Below, one piece after another: positions 1-7,000 of a stretch of DNA of 64,000 bases. The DNA comes from Acidimicrobiia bacterium. Its GTDB lineage: Bacteria > Actinomycetota > Acidimicrobiia > IMCC26256 > JAOSJM01. Every line of letters begins with the position of its first letter. Position 1 is the stretch's first letter. Where the stretch lies: positions 806,001-870,000 of the forward strand of contig JAOSJM010000001.1 of assembly GCA_027494165.1 (NCBI GenBank). The letters are read 5' to 3'. Position numbers and translations under genes: made by a program. The notes below the pieces were generated by a model. That model did not search any database. It was not told the DNA's origin and worked only from the letters and a program-made list of their open reading frames with translations.

Positions 1-710
1 AGGCTGTAGGGCGCGATCGCGTGCTGGCCGAAGCTGTTGCGGAGCGTGTCGACGAACAGGCGGTCGCCTCGAGCCTGCTTGCTCTGCTCGACCGTGAAGC
101 GGCCGGGGTCCGTGGCGACGACGGCCTCGGCCAGCCGTCGGGCCGACGATCGAGCCGCCTCGAAGCCCTCGGCGCCGTCGAGGAGCACGTGCACGTGGAC
201 GCCACGCGACCCGGTCGAGCCCACGAACCCGGTGACACCGAGGTCGTCGAGGAGGTCCCGGATGACCCGGGCGCCCTCGACGACGGGTGTGAGGTCGTCG
301 GTGGACGGGTCGAGATCGAGGACCAGCCGATCGGGCCGATCGGGGCGGCCGGCCGGCGCGAGCAGGGTGTGGAGCTCGATCGTTCCCTGGTCGGCGAGGT
401 ACACGAGCGTGGCGGCGTCGTCGCACACCACATGGGTGACGGTCCCGCCCTCCTTCTTCTCGAGCGTGACGGTGCGGATCCAGTCCGGGAAGTGGTCGGG
501 CGTGTCCTTCTGGTAGAAGCCATCCTCCCGGATGCCGTCCGGGAAGCGCCGCATGACGAGCGGGCGGTCACGGAGCTGGGGCAGGACCCGGTCCGCGACC
601 CGGCGGTAGTAGTCGATCACGTCGCCCTTGGTGACGCCGTCGTCGGGGAACAGCACCTTGTCGACGTTCGAGACCTCCACCGCGCGGCCGTTCACGTCGA
701 CGGTGCTCAC
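1..710 (-). CDS. ligD: LigD-type polymerase (primase-polymerase) domain protein, 3' end beyond the window
   Basis: Archaeo-eukaryotic primase-like polymerase of bacterial end joining, which fills gaps at double-strand breaks and favours ribonucleotides. Reading left from a GTG at 710, the frame stays open to the window edge (about 236 residues). It carries the LigD-Pol signature: an early KVLFP segment, a TRLV-like core, the metal-binding LDLDPS motif near residue 130 and the GSRGVHVHV strand. The start overlaps the stop of the ligase gene by four bases (GTGA), so the two are probably translationally coupled. In mycobacteria this domain is part of one large LigD; here it is a separate protein. 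The C-terminus is not visible. Confidence 0.9.
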   Translation of the reverse strand, partial: MSTVDVNGRAVEVSNVDKVLFPDDGVTKGDVIDYYRRVADRVLPQLRDRPLVMRRFPDGIREDGFYQKDTPDHFPDWIRTVTLEKKEGGTVTHVVCDDAATLVYLADQGTIELHTLLAPAGRPDRPDRLVLDLDPSTDDLTPVVEGARVIRDLLDDLGVTGFVGSTGSRGVHVHVLLDGAEGFEAARSSARRLAEAVVATDPGRFTVEQSKQARGDRLFVDTLRNSFGQHAIAPYS

Positions 711-1725
711 GAAACCAGGCTCCGTGGCTCCTCGCGCACCACGTCCGCCGGGTCTTTGTCGGTGCGCAGCCCCAGGTAGCGGGGTGGCGCAGCCGCCCGT
801 CTCGCGTCCACTCGGTGAACCCGACCTCGGCCACGAGGTCGGGGGCCACCCAGTGGACGCCGTCCCGGGGCGGGTCGCCGCGGTCGAACGGGGGTGTCCG
901 GCGCTCCCGGGCGCGCAGGCTCGATCCGAGGTCGTGCAGCGTCTCGTCGTCGAAGCCGGTACCGACCTTCCCCGCGTAGACGAGATCGCCGCCGTGGTGG
1001 TAGCCGACGAGCAGGGCGCCGAAGTCGTGGCGCGAGCCCTTCGGGTCGGTGAACCCGCCGATCACGAGCTCCTGGCCCTTCGAGCACTTGAACTTCAGCC
1101 AGTCGGTCGACCGCGTGTGACGGTACGGCGCGGACGCCCGCTTGGCGATGACCCCCTCCCATCCCTTCTCGCAGGCCTCCCGCCGGAACGCCTCGCCGTC
1201 GCGGTTCCGGTGGATCGTGTACCGGATCGGGTCGTCCCAGTCCAGCAGGTGCCGGAGCAGCACCTTCCGGCGCCGGAGGGGCAGTCCGGTGACGTCGTGG
1301 CCGTCGACGTGGAGCAGATCGAAGGCGTAGTAGTAGACGGGGATCCCCGTGGCTCTCGCCTCGTCGGGGTCGGTGCGGTGGGTCCGGCCCTGCAGGCGGG
1401 CGAAGCTCGTGAGCCCGTCGGCGAACGTCACCACCTCACCGTCGACGACGAAGTCGTCGCCGCCGGGATGGCGCGCCGCGAGCGCCTCGACTATCTCGGG
1501 AAAGCTGGCACCGACGTCGTTGCGGTTGCGTGAGAGCAGGCGCACCCGGTCGCCGTCCCGGAAGCCCAGGGCCCGGACGCCGTCGAGCTTTCGTTCGAAG
1601 ATCCAGTCGGGGTCCGAGAAGTAGTCCTCGGTGAGCGTGGCGAGCATCGGCTCGACCCATGATGGCGCGCTCTGCTCCCGGATCGTCTCGCGCTCGGCGT
1701 GGGTGAGGTCGTCGAGCACGCTCAT
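707..1725 (-). CDS. ligD: ATP-dependent DNA ligase (LigD ligase domain), C-terminal frameshift
   Basis: Seals nicks and breaks using ATP. The nucleotidyltransferase motif I is ERKLDGVRAL with the catalytic Lys near residue 46. Later motifs include VDGEVV, the EGVIAKR segment and the WLKFKC end of the adenylation domain, followed by an OB fold. The last 25 codons are in another frame: adding one base to the G run at 781-784 restores an ending RTDKDPADVVREE that stops at 707, instead of read-through to 568. It starts with ATG, sharing four bases (ATGA) with the phosphoesterase stop. The overlap with the polymerase start at 710 supports the corrected end. Confidence 0.9.
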
Positions 1726-2332
1726 CCACGATCGTCCTGCTCGTCGGGTTCACCCGCTTCGGCGGCGACCTCGTCGATCGTGCGGCCGGTCAGCACCGAC
1801 TCGGGTTGCGTGCTCACCGGGTTGCGGCGGGCGTCGGCCTCGCTGTCGTCCCGCTTGACGAGCAACCAGTCGTCCTCTCCCCGGAAGCGCGTGAGCGCCC
1901 AGCCCCCGCGGAGCTTGCGACCCTCGAGCCAGAACGACACGTGGCCGTCGTCGATCGCCTCGGCCACCGGTACCTCCGCGCCGTCCCGCTCGGTCAGGTT
2001 GCCGTAGGTGCCGGCGTCCCACACGATCACGGTGCCGCCGCCGTACTGGTCGGCGGGGATCACGCCCTCGAAGTCCAGGTAGTCGACCGGATGGTCCTCG
2101 ACCTGGCGGGCGAGACGCTTCTCGCGGGGGTCCGTGGAGGGGCCCTTCGGCACCGCCCACGACTTCAGCACCCCCTCGGCCTCGAGACGCAGGTCCCAGT
2201 GCATGGTGCTCGCGTCGTGCTGCTGGATCACGAAGCGAGGTCGTTCGCTCGCGTCCACGCCCCTGGACCCCACGGGCTCGGGGTCGAGCGGAAGTCCCGC
2301 TTGTCACGGTAGGTGTCGAGCTCGTCGCTCAC
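1722..2332 (-). CDS. ligD: LigD 3'-phosphoesterase domain protein, N-terminal frameshift
   Basis: Stand-alone version of the LigD phosphoesterase, known in the family for trimming 3'-phosphates and 3'-ribonucleotides at broken ends. The fold signature is clear: RFVIQQHDAS, then MHWDLRLE, LKSWAVPKGPS and the DYLDFEG/IPADQYGGG segment with the conserved His, Asp and Arg positions. An intact frame exists only from a GTG at 2273. A better start, VSDELDTYRDKRDF from GTG 2332, is typical of the family and joins if one base is added to the G run at 2280-2283. First gene of a three-gene overlapping operon. Confidence 0.85.
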
Positions 2333-2463
2333 CGATCGCGGCACGGACCGAGCCTTCCCTGTCGAGCACGCTGCCAATCCCCACCGTACGGTGTCGCCGC
2401 CCGGCGTCGGGAGCAGGCGGGGCCGCGGTGGAGCATCGGGATCCGGGGGCTAGGGTCGCCTCG

Positions 2464-2799
2464 ATGGGCCAGGAGCACGACATGGACCCCGCCTCCCTCG
2501 CGGTCGGTGTCGACGTCGACGGGCGTAGGGCGACGCTCGTCGTCACCGGCGAGATCGACGCCCACACCTGCGAGCTCCTCGACCGGAGGCTCGACGAGGT
2601 GCTCTCGGCGGGCGCGAGGGACCTCACGCTCGACGTGTCGGGGGTCTCGTTCGTGGACTCCTCGGGGTTGCGCATCCTGGTCCGGGCCCACGAGCAGGCC
2701 CGGACCTACGATGGGCACCTCGCCCTGCGTGGTCCGGATGCGACGTTCCGGCGGTTGCTCGACGTCACCGGTCTGGCTGACGTCTTCGCGGTTCTCTGA
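2464..2799 (+). CDS. STAS-domain anti-sigma factor antagonist
   Basis: A 111-residue single STAS domain of the SpoIIAA/RsbV type. In this family the unphosphorylated form binds the anti-sigma kinase and frees the sigma factor. The phosphorylation loop is FVDSSGLRIL, with the usual Ser after Asp. The sequence covers the domain almost end to end (GEIDAHTCELL at the start, LLDVTGLADVF at the end). ATG 2464 was chosen; ATG 2482 is an alternative. It leads a same-strand set with the ATPase-like gene at 2844 and the sigma factor at 3236, the classic partner-switching order. Confidence 0.88.
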   Translation: MGQEHDMDPASLAVGVDVDGRRATLVVTGEIDAHTCELLDRRLDEVLSAGARDLTLDVSGVSFVDSSGLRILVRAHEQARTYDGHLALRGPDATFRRLLDVTGLADVFAVL

Positions 2800-2843
2800 T
2801 CCGCTCCGCAGGGGGTCGAGGCGTGGGGAGGCAGGAGGCCGCC

Positions 2844-3227
2844 GTGGAGGACTCGTCGACCGACGTTCGCCTGGTCATCCCGGGCTCCCTGCGCCGGGTG
2901 CAGCTGGCCCGGCTCGTCGCCGCGGGGATCGGGGGCATCGCGGGCTTCGATGTCGACGAGATCGAGGATCTCCGCATCGCCGTCGACGAGCTGTGCGTCG
3001 CGATGCTCACCGGCGGCGCGGCGGACCAGCTCGACCTGACCTACAGGGTCGCCGACGGACATGTCGAGATCGTCGGCGAGTGCGAGTACCGGGAGGGGGC
3101 CCGATCGATCACGCTCGAGCCGCTCGCGGCGCAGATCCTCGACACCGTGGTCGACGAGCACGAGATCTCGATCCGGGGCGGCACGCGCGGGCGGTTCCGC
3201 CTGCGCAAGTCACGCCCTGCGGTCTGA
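2844..3227 (+). CDS. Anti-sigma factor-like GHKL ATPase-fold protein, degenerate
   Basis: About 127 residues with the layout of an RsbW/SpoIIAB anti-sigma kinase. The alpha-helix that normally carries the ATP-binding N-box reads EDLRIAVDELCVAM. The expected Asn is missing, and no DxGxG box follows. It may therefore bind the sigma factor without being an active kinase. GTG 2844 is chosen because AGGAGG lies five bases upstream (2833-2838); the longer GTG at 2823 lacks this. It lies between the antagonist and the sigma factor, eight bases from the sigma start, which fixes its likely partner. Confidence 0.75.
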   Translation: MEDSSTDVRLVIPGSLRRVQLARLVAAGIGGIAGFDVDEIEDLRIAVDELCVAMLTGGAADQLDLTYRVADGHVEIVGECEYREGARSITLEPLAAQILDTVVDEHEISIRGGTRGRFRLRKSRPAV

Positions 3228-3235
3228 GCCGCGGG

Positions 3236-4000
3236 ATGGCCGGGCGTCTCGACGACGAGTCTCCGGCGGATGAGCAGGCGATCCTCGAACGCTTCTCGCG
3301 GTACCGCCGCTCCGGCGACCGGGCGCTGCGCAACGAGCTGATCGAGCACCACCGGGGTCTGGCGCTGCACCTCGCGCAACGGTTCGCCCACCGGGGCGAA
3401 CCGTTCGACGACCTCGTCCAGGTCGCGATGTTGGGCCTGCTCAAGGCCGTGGAGCGGTTCGACCCGGACCGGGGCGCCGCGTTCTCGTCGTTCGCCGCCC
3501 CGACGATCAGCGGTGAGCTGAAGCGCCACTTCCGGGATCGCACCTGGTCGGTGAAGGTCCCCCGGCGGATCCAGGAGATGCGGCTGGAGGTCCGTGCCGC
3601 GGCCGACGCGCTCCACCAGCGGCTCGGGCGGGCGCCGGCACCGGCCGAGCTGGCCGCCGACCTCTCCGTCACGACCGACGAGGTGCTGGAGGCGATGGAG
3701 GCGACCAACGCCTACCGGGCCACGTCGCTGTCGGCGCCGCTGCGGGACGAGCCCGACGTCGCGCTCGAGCAGCGCCTCGGTACCGATCCGACCGGGGAGC
3801 TGGACCGCGACGTGCTGCTCGAGCAGCTCATCGACGAGCTCCCCGAGCGAGAGCAGCGGCTGATCCGGTTGCGCTTCTTCGGCGACCTGACCCAGAGCGA
3901 GATCGCCGAGCAGCTCGGCATCAGCCAGATGCACGTCTCGCGGCTGCTGCGGCGCACGCTCCTCGACCTCAGGGAGCGACTCGGCGACGCCCTCGGCTGA
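3236..4000 (+). CDS. RNA polymerase sigma factor, SigB/SigF/SigG family
   Basis: A 254-residue group 3 sigma factor. Region 2 contains DDLVQVAMLGLLKAVERFDP and the FSSFAAPTISGELKRHFRD stretch typical of SigB/F. Region 3 follows (VPRRIQEM, then GRAPAPAELA). Region 4 has LPEREQRLIRLRFFGDLTQ and the helix-turn-helix SEIAEQLGISQMHVSRLL. Length and order match stress and sporulation sigma factors of Gram-positive bacteria. ATG 3236 directly follows the anti-sigma gene, so the three genes from 2464 are probably one transcript. Confidence 0.93.
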   Translation: MAGRLDDESPADEQAILERFSRYRRSGDRALRNELIEHHRGLALHLAQRFAHRGEPFDDLVQVAMLGLLKAVERFDPDRGAAFSSFAAPTISGELKRHFRDRTWSVKVPRRIQEMRLEVRAAADALHQRLGRAPAPAELAADLSVTTDEVLEAMEATNAYRATSLSAPLRDEPDVALEQRLGTDPTGELDRDVLLEQLIDELPEREQRLIRLRFFGDLTQSEIAEQLGISQMHVSRLLRRTLLDLRERLGDALG

Positions 4001-4072
4001 GACGGGAGCCCCGCGGACGTTTCGGCGGCGACCGGGCGGGGTAGCTGCACGCGACGTCGAGAGGAGGGCGAC

Positions 4073-4584
4073 GTGGCGGGCGAGGCGCCGAGGAGCCCGG
4101 GCCGGCGGGACCGGGGCAGGATTCGGCGCCTCGCGCTCGGCGCGGCTCTCCTCGTCGGCGTCGCGGCCTGTGGCGACGACGACGGCTCGGCGGTCTCCGA
4201 GGACGTCCGCGGTGCGCAGCCCGCCCGCGATCGACGGAGCTGGAGCCGGGGGTCTTCGACCAACTGCCCCGGTTCCCGGGCTCCGAGGCGATCTCCGAGC
4301 GCAGCGAGGAGGACGGCGTCGTCGCCCAGAGCTTCGAGGTCGCCGGCCAGCTCCCGGACACGATCCTGGACTTCTACGAGACGTCGCTCGTCGGCTGGGA
4401 GCCGCTGGGGCGCGAGCAGCTCGGCGCCGCCAGCGAGCGCGGTCGATGGCGGCAGGGCGCGATGGTGCTGACGGTCAGCGCAGCCGAGGCGCCCACGCTC
4501 GATGACGGGCCCGACGTCGAACGACCCAGCGCGCAGTACTCGCTGAGCCTCGACCTGCGAGCCGGCGCAGCCTCGGAGGGGTAG
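4073..4584 (+). CDS. Putative lipoprotein of unknown function, frameshifted
   Basis: Starts GTG 4073 after a GAGGAGGGCGAC ribosome-binding site. The N-terminus is a basic stretch and hydrophobic core ending VGVAACGDDD, a lipobox with Cys about 33 residues in followed by acidic residues. The rest is coherent only in another frame (STELEPGVFDQL... to the stop at 4584), and one added base in the C run at 4219-4221 joins the halves to about 170 residues. The mature part has no recognisable domain. It is probably membrane-anchored on the outer face. It follows the sigma gene on the same strand but need not belong to it. Confidence 0.65.
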
Positions 4585-4610
4585 CCGCCACGTTCTTCTC
4601 GGGGTTGTCC

Positions 4611-5006
4611 TCAGAGCCGGCGGCTCACCCGCACCCACGTGCTGTCCCCGTCGCGGCCGGCTTCGACGCGGTCGGTGAGGCTGCGGACGATGAGCAGACC
4701 CCGACCGCGCGCCAGGTGCGGCGGCGGGACGAGGACCTCGTCGGCCCGGAGCTCCAGGCCGGGTCCGTCGTCGTCGACCTGCAGCCACACCCTGTCGGCT
4801 TGCGTCCACGCGTGCAGGCGCACCGAAGCCGACGCCGGCGCGGCCTCGACGGCGTTCGTGCAGAGCTCGGAGGCCACGACGAGGAGCTCTCGCCGCCATC
4901 GCTCGTCGCCGATCCCGTTCTCGTCACACCAGCGCCGCAGGGCGGTGCGAGCCCGCCCGAGCGCTGCCGCCTCCGCGGCGAGGGTGAGTCGCAGGCGGAT
5001 CGTCAT
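4611..5006 (-). CDS. Anti-sigma / serine kinase, RsbW-like GHKL ATPase
   Basis: A 131-residue HATPase_c_2 protein with all expected boxes: N-box ASELCTNAVEA with the Asn, G1 box VDDDGPGL and G2 region ARGRGLLIVRSL. Such proteins bind sigma factors and phosphorylate STAS antagonists. The ATG at 5006 shares one base with the stop of an upstream open frame that I could not identify. It converges on the stress-sigma genes and so could be the active kinase of that module, complementing the degenerate homologue at 2844. Confidence 0.85.
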   Translation of the reverse strand: MTIRLRLTLAAEAAALGRARTALRRWCDENGIGDERWRRELLVVASELCTNAVEAAPASASVRLHAWTQADRVWLQVDDDGPGLELRADEVLVPPPHLARGRGLLIVRSLTDRVEAGRDGDSTWVRVSRRL

Positions 5007-5235
5007 CAGCCCGCCTCTGGCTCGTGGTCGGCACGCGTGCCGGCGCCGGCCCCGGCCGAGCGCTGGATGTCGTCGACTGCTCCGGTGATCCCCACGATCG
5101 ATCGTCGTCGAGTGACGACCCGACCTTCCGGTCCCGTCCTCCCTGGCCCCGTCTCCCGGCGACGGGCACCCCCACCATGTCGCCGGGTAGACCCATCGGG
5201 ATGCCCGCTGGCGCCACGACACCGGCTGCCAGCGG

Positions 5236-5541
5236 TCAGCCGGGCCGGCGATCCACGAGCGCCGCCCTCGCTCCGCAGGCGGCCACGTGCACGAGGGCGA
5301 CCGCGAGCTCGGTGGCGTCGGCGGCCGACCGTCCGGGGACGCGGACCCCGATCACCAGGTCGTCGCCCGATCGCTCGACGAGCGCTCCGGCCTCCGCGAG
5401 CGTCTCGAGCACGGGCTCGATCTCCCGGCCGCTCGGGTCGGACGGGCGGACGACGAGCTTCACCTCGAAGCACGCGGTCTCCTCCTCGCCATCGTCCGGG
5501 GCCGTCTCGGCGGGGTCCTGGCGCGTGAGGTGTGACGTCAT
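5236..5541 (-). CDS. Hypothetical protein, 101 aa
   Basis: Starts at ATG 5541 (MTSHLTRQDPAE). An acidic linker (DDGEEE) is followed by a compact alpha/beta stretch beginning FEVKLVVRPSDPSG and ending in an Ala-rich helix (AADATELAVALVHVAACGARAAL). Coding bias is normal for the window. No family recognised. Between its stop and the kinase start at 5006 lie about 230 bases with only a weak, unassigned open frame. Confidence 0.55.
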   Translation of the reverse strand: MTSHLTRQDPAETAPDDGEEETACFEVKLVVRPSDPSGREIEPVLETLAEAGALVERSGDDLVIGVRVPGRSAADATELAVALVHVAACGARAALVDRRPG

Positions 5542-5861
5542 CGTCCATCCGATCGTCGATGCCGACGGCCCGACCCGGTCCCCACGCTCCGTGAGCACCG
5601 GCCCCGACCGCTTCCGGCCCGGCCCTACCCACGAGGGGACGGTCCGAACCATCCGGGCCGTCAGGCGAGCTCCGAGGGCCTCGCCGCTGCCATGTCGATC
5701 GTCCCGGTCGGTGCCGGCGGCCATCCTCGAGCACGGCCGCCGGCAGGACGCGCGACGGGATGGTCGCCCGGCCCCTCGAGGAGGGACCTTCGCCGGTGTC
5801 GGCGACGAGCGACGGTCCCTACGGTCGCGACGACCACCGATGGCGGCAGGAGTGGATCCGC
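5542..5861. other. Intergenic region without a convincing gene
   Basis: About 320 bases between two divergently oriented genes. Open frames on both strands here are low-complexity Arg/Pro/Gly translations with no domain, and none has a good ribosome-binding site. AGGAG at about 5849 serves the gene starting at 5862. Promoters for both flanking genes must lie here, but I see no clear -10/-35 pair. Confidence 0.4.
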
Positions 5862-6586
5862 ATGGCCTCGACGACGGACGTTCCCTCGGACCGGCGAACC
5901 GCCTCGACGATCGGAACGCAGCTGCGCGACCTCGTCGTGGGCGGCGCCCAGATCGTCGGGGTGCTCCTCGCCGCGCCGGTGCTGCGGCGCTGGTACAACC
6001 GCTGGGGCGCGACCCCGGAGGAGCTGACCAGGCACCTGCCGGGTGACGAGCTCGTCCTCGATCCGAAACTCGGCTACACCCGGGTCGTCACCATCGACGC
6101 CCCGCCGTCGGACGTGTGGCCGTGGCTCGTCCAGCTCGGTCAGGGGCGCGGCGGCTTCTACAGCTTCGACGTCCTCGAGAACCTCATCGGTTGCCGCATC
6201 CACAGCACCGATCGGATCCTCCCAGAGCACCAGCACCTCGAGCGTGGCGATCTCGTCCGCTCGGGCCCCGAGCGCTACCCGTGTTGGGAGGTGCTCGAGG
6301 TCGAGCCGCCCCACCACCTCGTCCTCATGGGCGCGGACCCCGACACCCTGCGAGCCCCACCCGTGGTGGCGATGATCCCCCGAAGGGCTACGTGGCCTCG
6401 ACCTGGCAGTGGGTACTCCAGCCGGTCGCAGCCGGGACCGCCACCCGCCTCCTCGTCCGCCAACGTCTCACCTACAGCCGCAACCAGGCCCTCCTCTGGC
6501 ACCTCGTCGAGCCCTTCAACTTCGTGATGGAGCGCCGCATGCTGCTCGGCATCAAGCAGAGAGCCGAGAGCTCGGCGGTGAGGTGA
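5862..6586 (+). CDS. SRPBCC-family protein, frameshifted
   Basis: After an N-terminal hydrophobic segment (VVGGAQIVGVLLAAPVL, residues about 25-40) comes a START-like helix-grip domain: VVTIDAPPSDVWPWLVQLGQ, FYSFDVLENLIG, then VLEVEPPHHLVLMG. Such proteins bind hydrophobic ligands, and many in actinobacteria are uncharacterised. The C-terminal 65 residues (YVASTWQWVLQPV... to the stop at 6586) lie in another frame. One base missing from the five-C run at 6377-6381 explains it. Corrected length is about 241 aa. The start follows AGGAG by nine bases. Confidence 0.8.
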
Positions 6587-6635
6587 GCGTCCGGCGGCTT
6601 CTTCGGCCCGGCCCCCACCACGCGGACCGTCCCGG

Positions 6636-6881
6636 TCAGCGAGGGGTGTCCACCATGGCCCGGAGCTCGGCGACGAGGTCGGGCGCGCCGGCAAGCGGGT
6701 TCTGCTGGCCGTTCCACACCGGCGTCGTCGCGCGCAACAGGTCGTAGATCTCGTCGTCGGTGGCGCCGGCGACCACCAGGCCGGCGACGATGCGGACCGA
6801 GTCCGGGTCGGCCCCGAGGCGGTCCGCGAGGTCGCGCAGCTCGGCGTTGTGCTCCTCGACCCATCCGTCGGTCTCGGCCAC
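6636..6881 (-). CDS. Small acidic hypothetical protein, 81 aa
   Basis: GTG start at 6881 behind AGGGAGGTG. The helical sequence contains NAELRDLADRLGADPDSVR and a GATDDEIYDLL motif, and could form a small helical bundle. No family recognised. It is divergent from the DinB-RtcA gene at 7001; the 119 bases between them must hold both promoters. Confidence 0.65.
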   Translation of the reverse strand: MAETDGWVEEHNAELRDLADRLGADPDSVRIVAGLVVAGATDDEIYDLLRATTPVWNGQQNPLAGAPDLVAELRAMVDTPR

Positions 6882-7000
6882 GAGGACACCTCCCTGCCGG
6901 CAACGCCTTCGACCCGGACCGTACCGCCGGTCCCGTCCGGGGTGGGCGCGCCCGGGCGCCTGCCTTGCGGTGCCGGCCCGGCCCGGGTTGCCTGGGTGCG

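Noticed and set aside
5006-5734. 242-codon leftward frame upstream of the anti-sigma gene
   Set aside because: Arg/Gly/Pro-rich without a domain; only its overlap with the kinase start is suggestive. A smaller frame in a different phase (5236-5541) has better protein-like composition.
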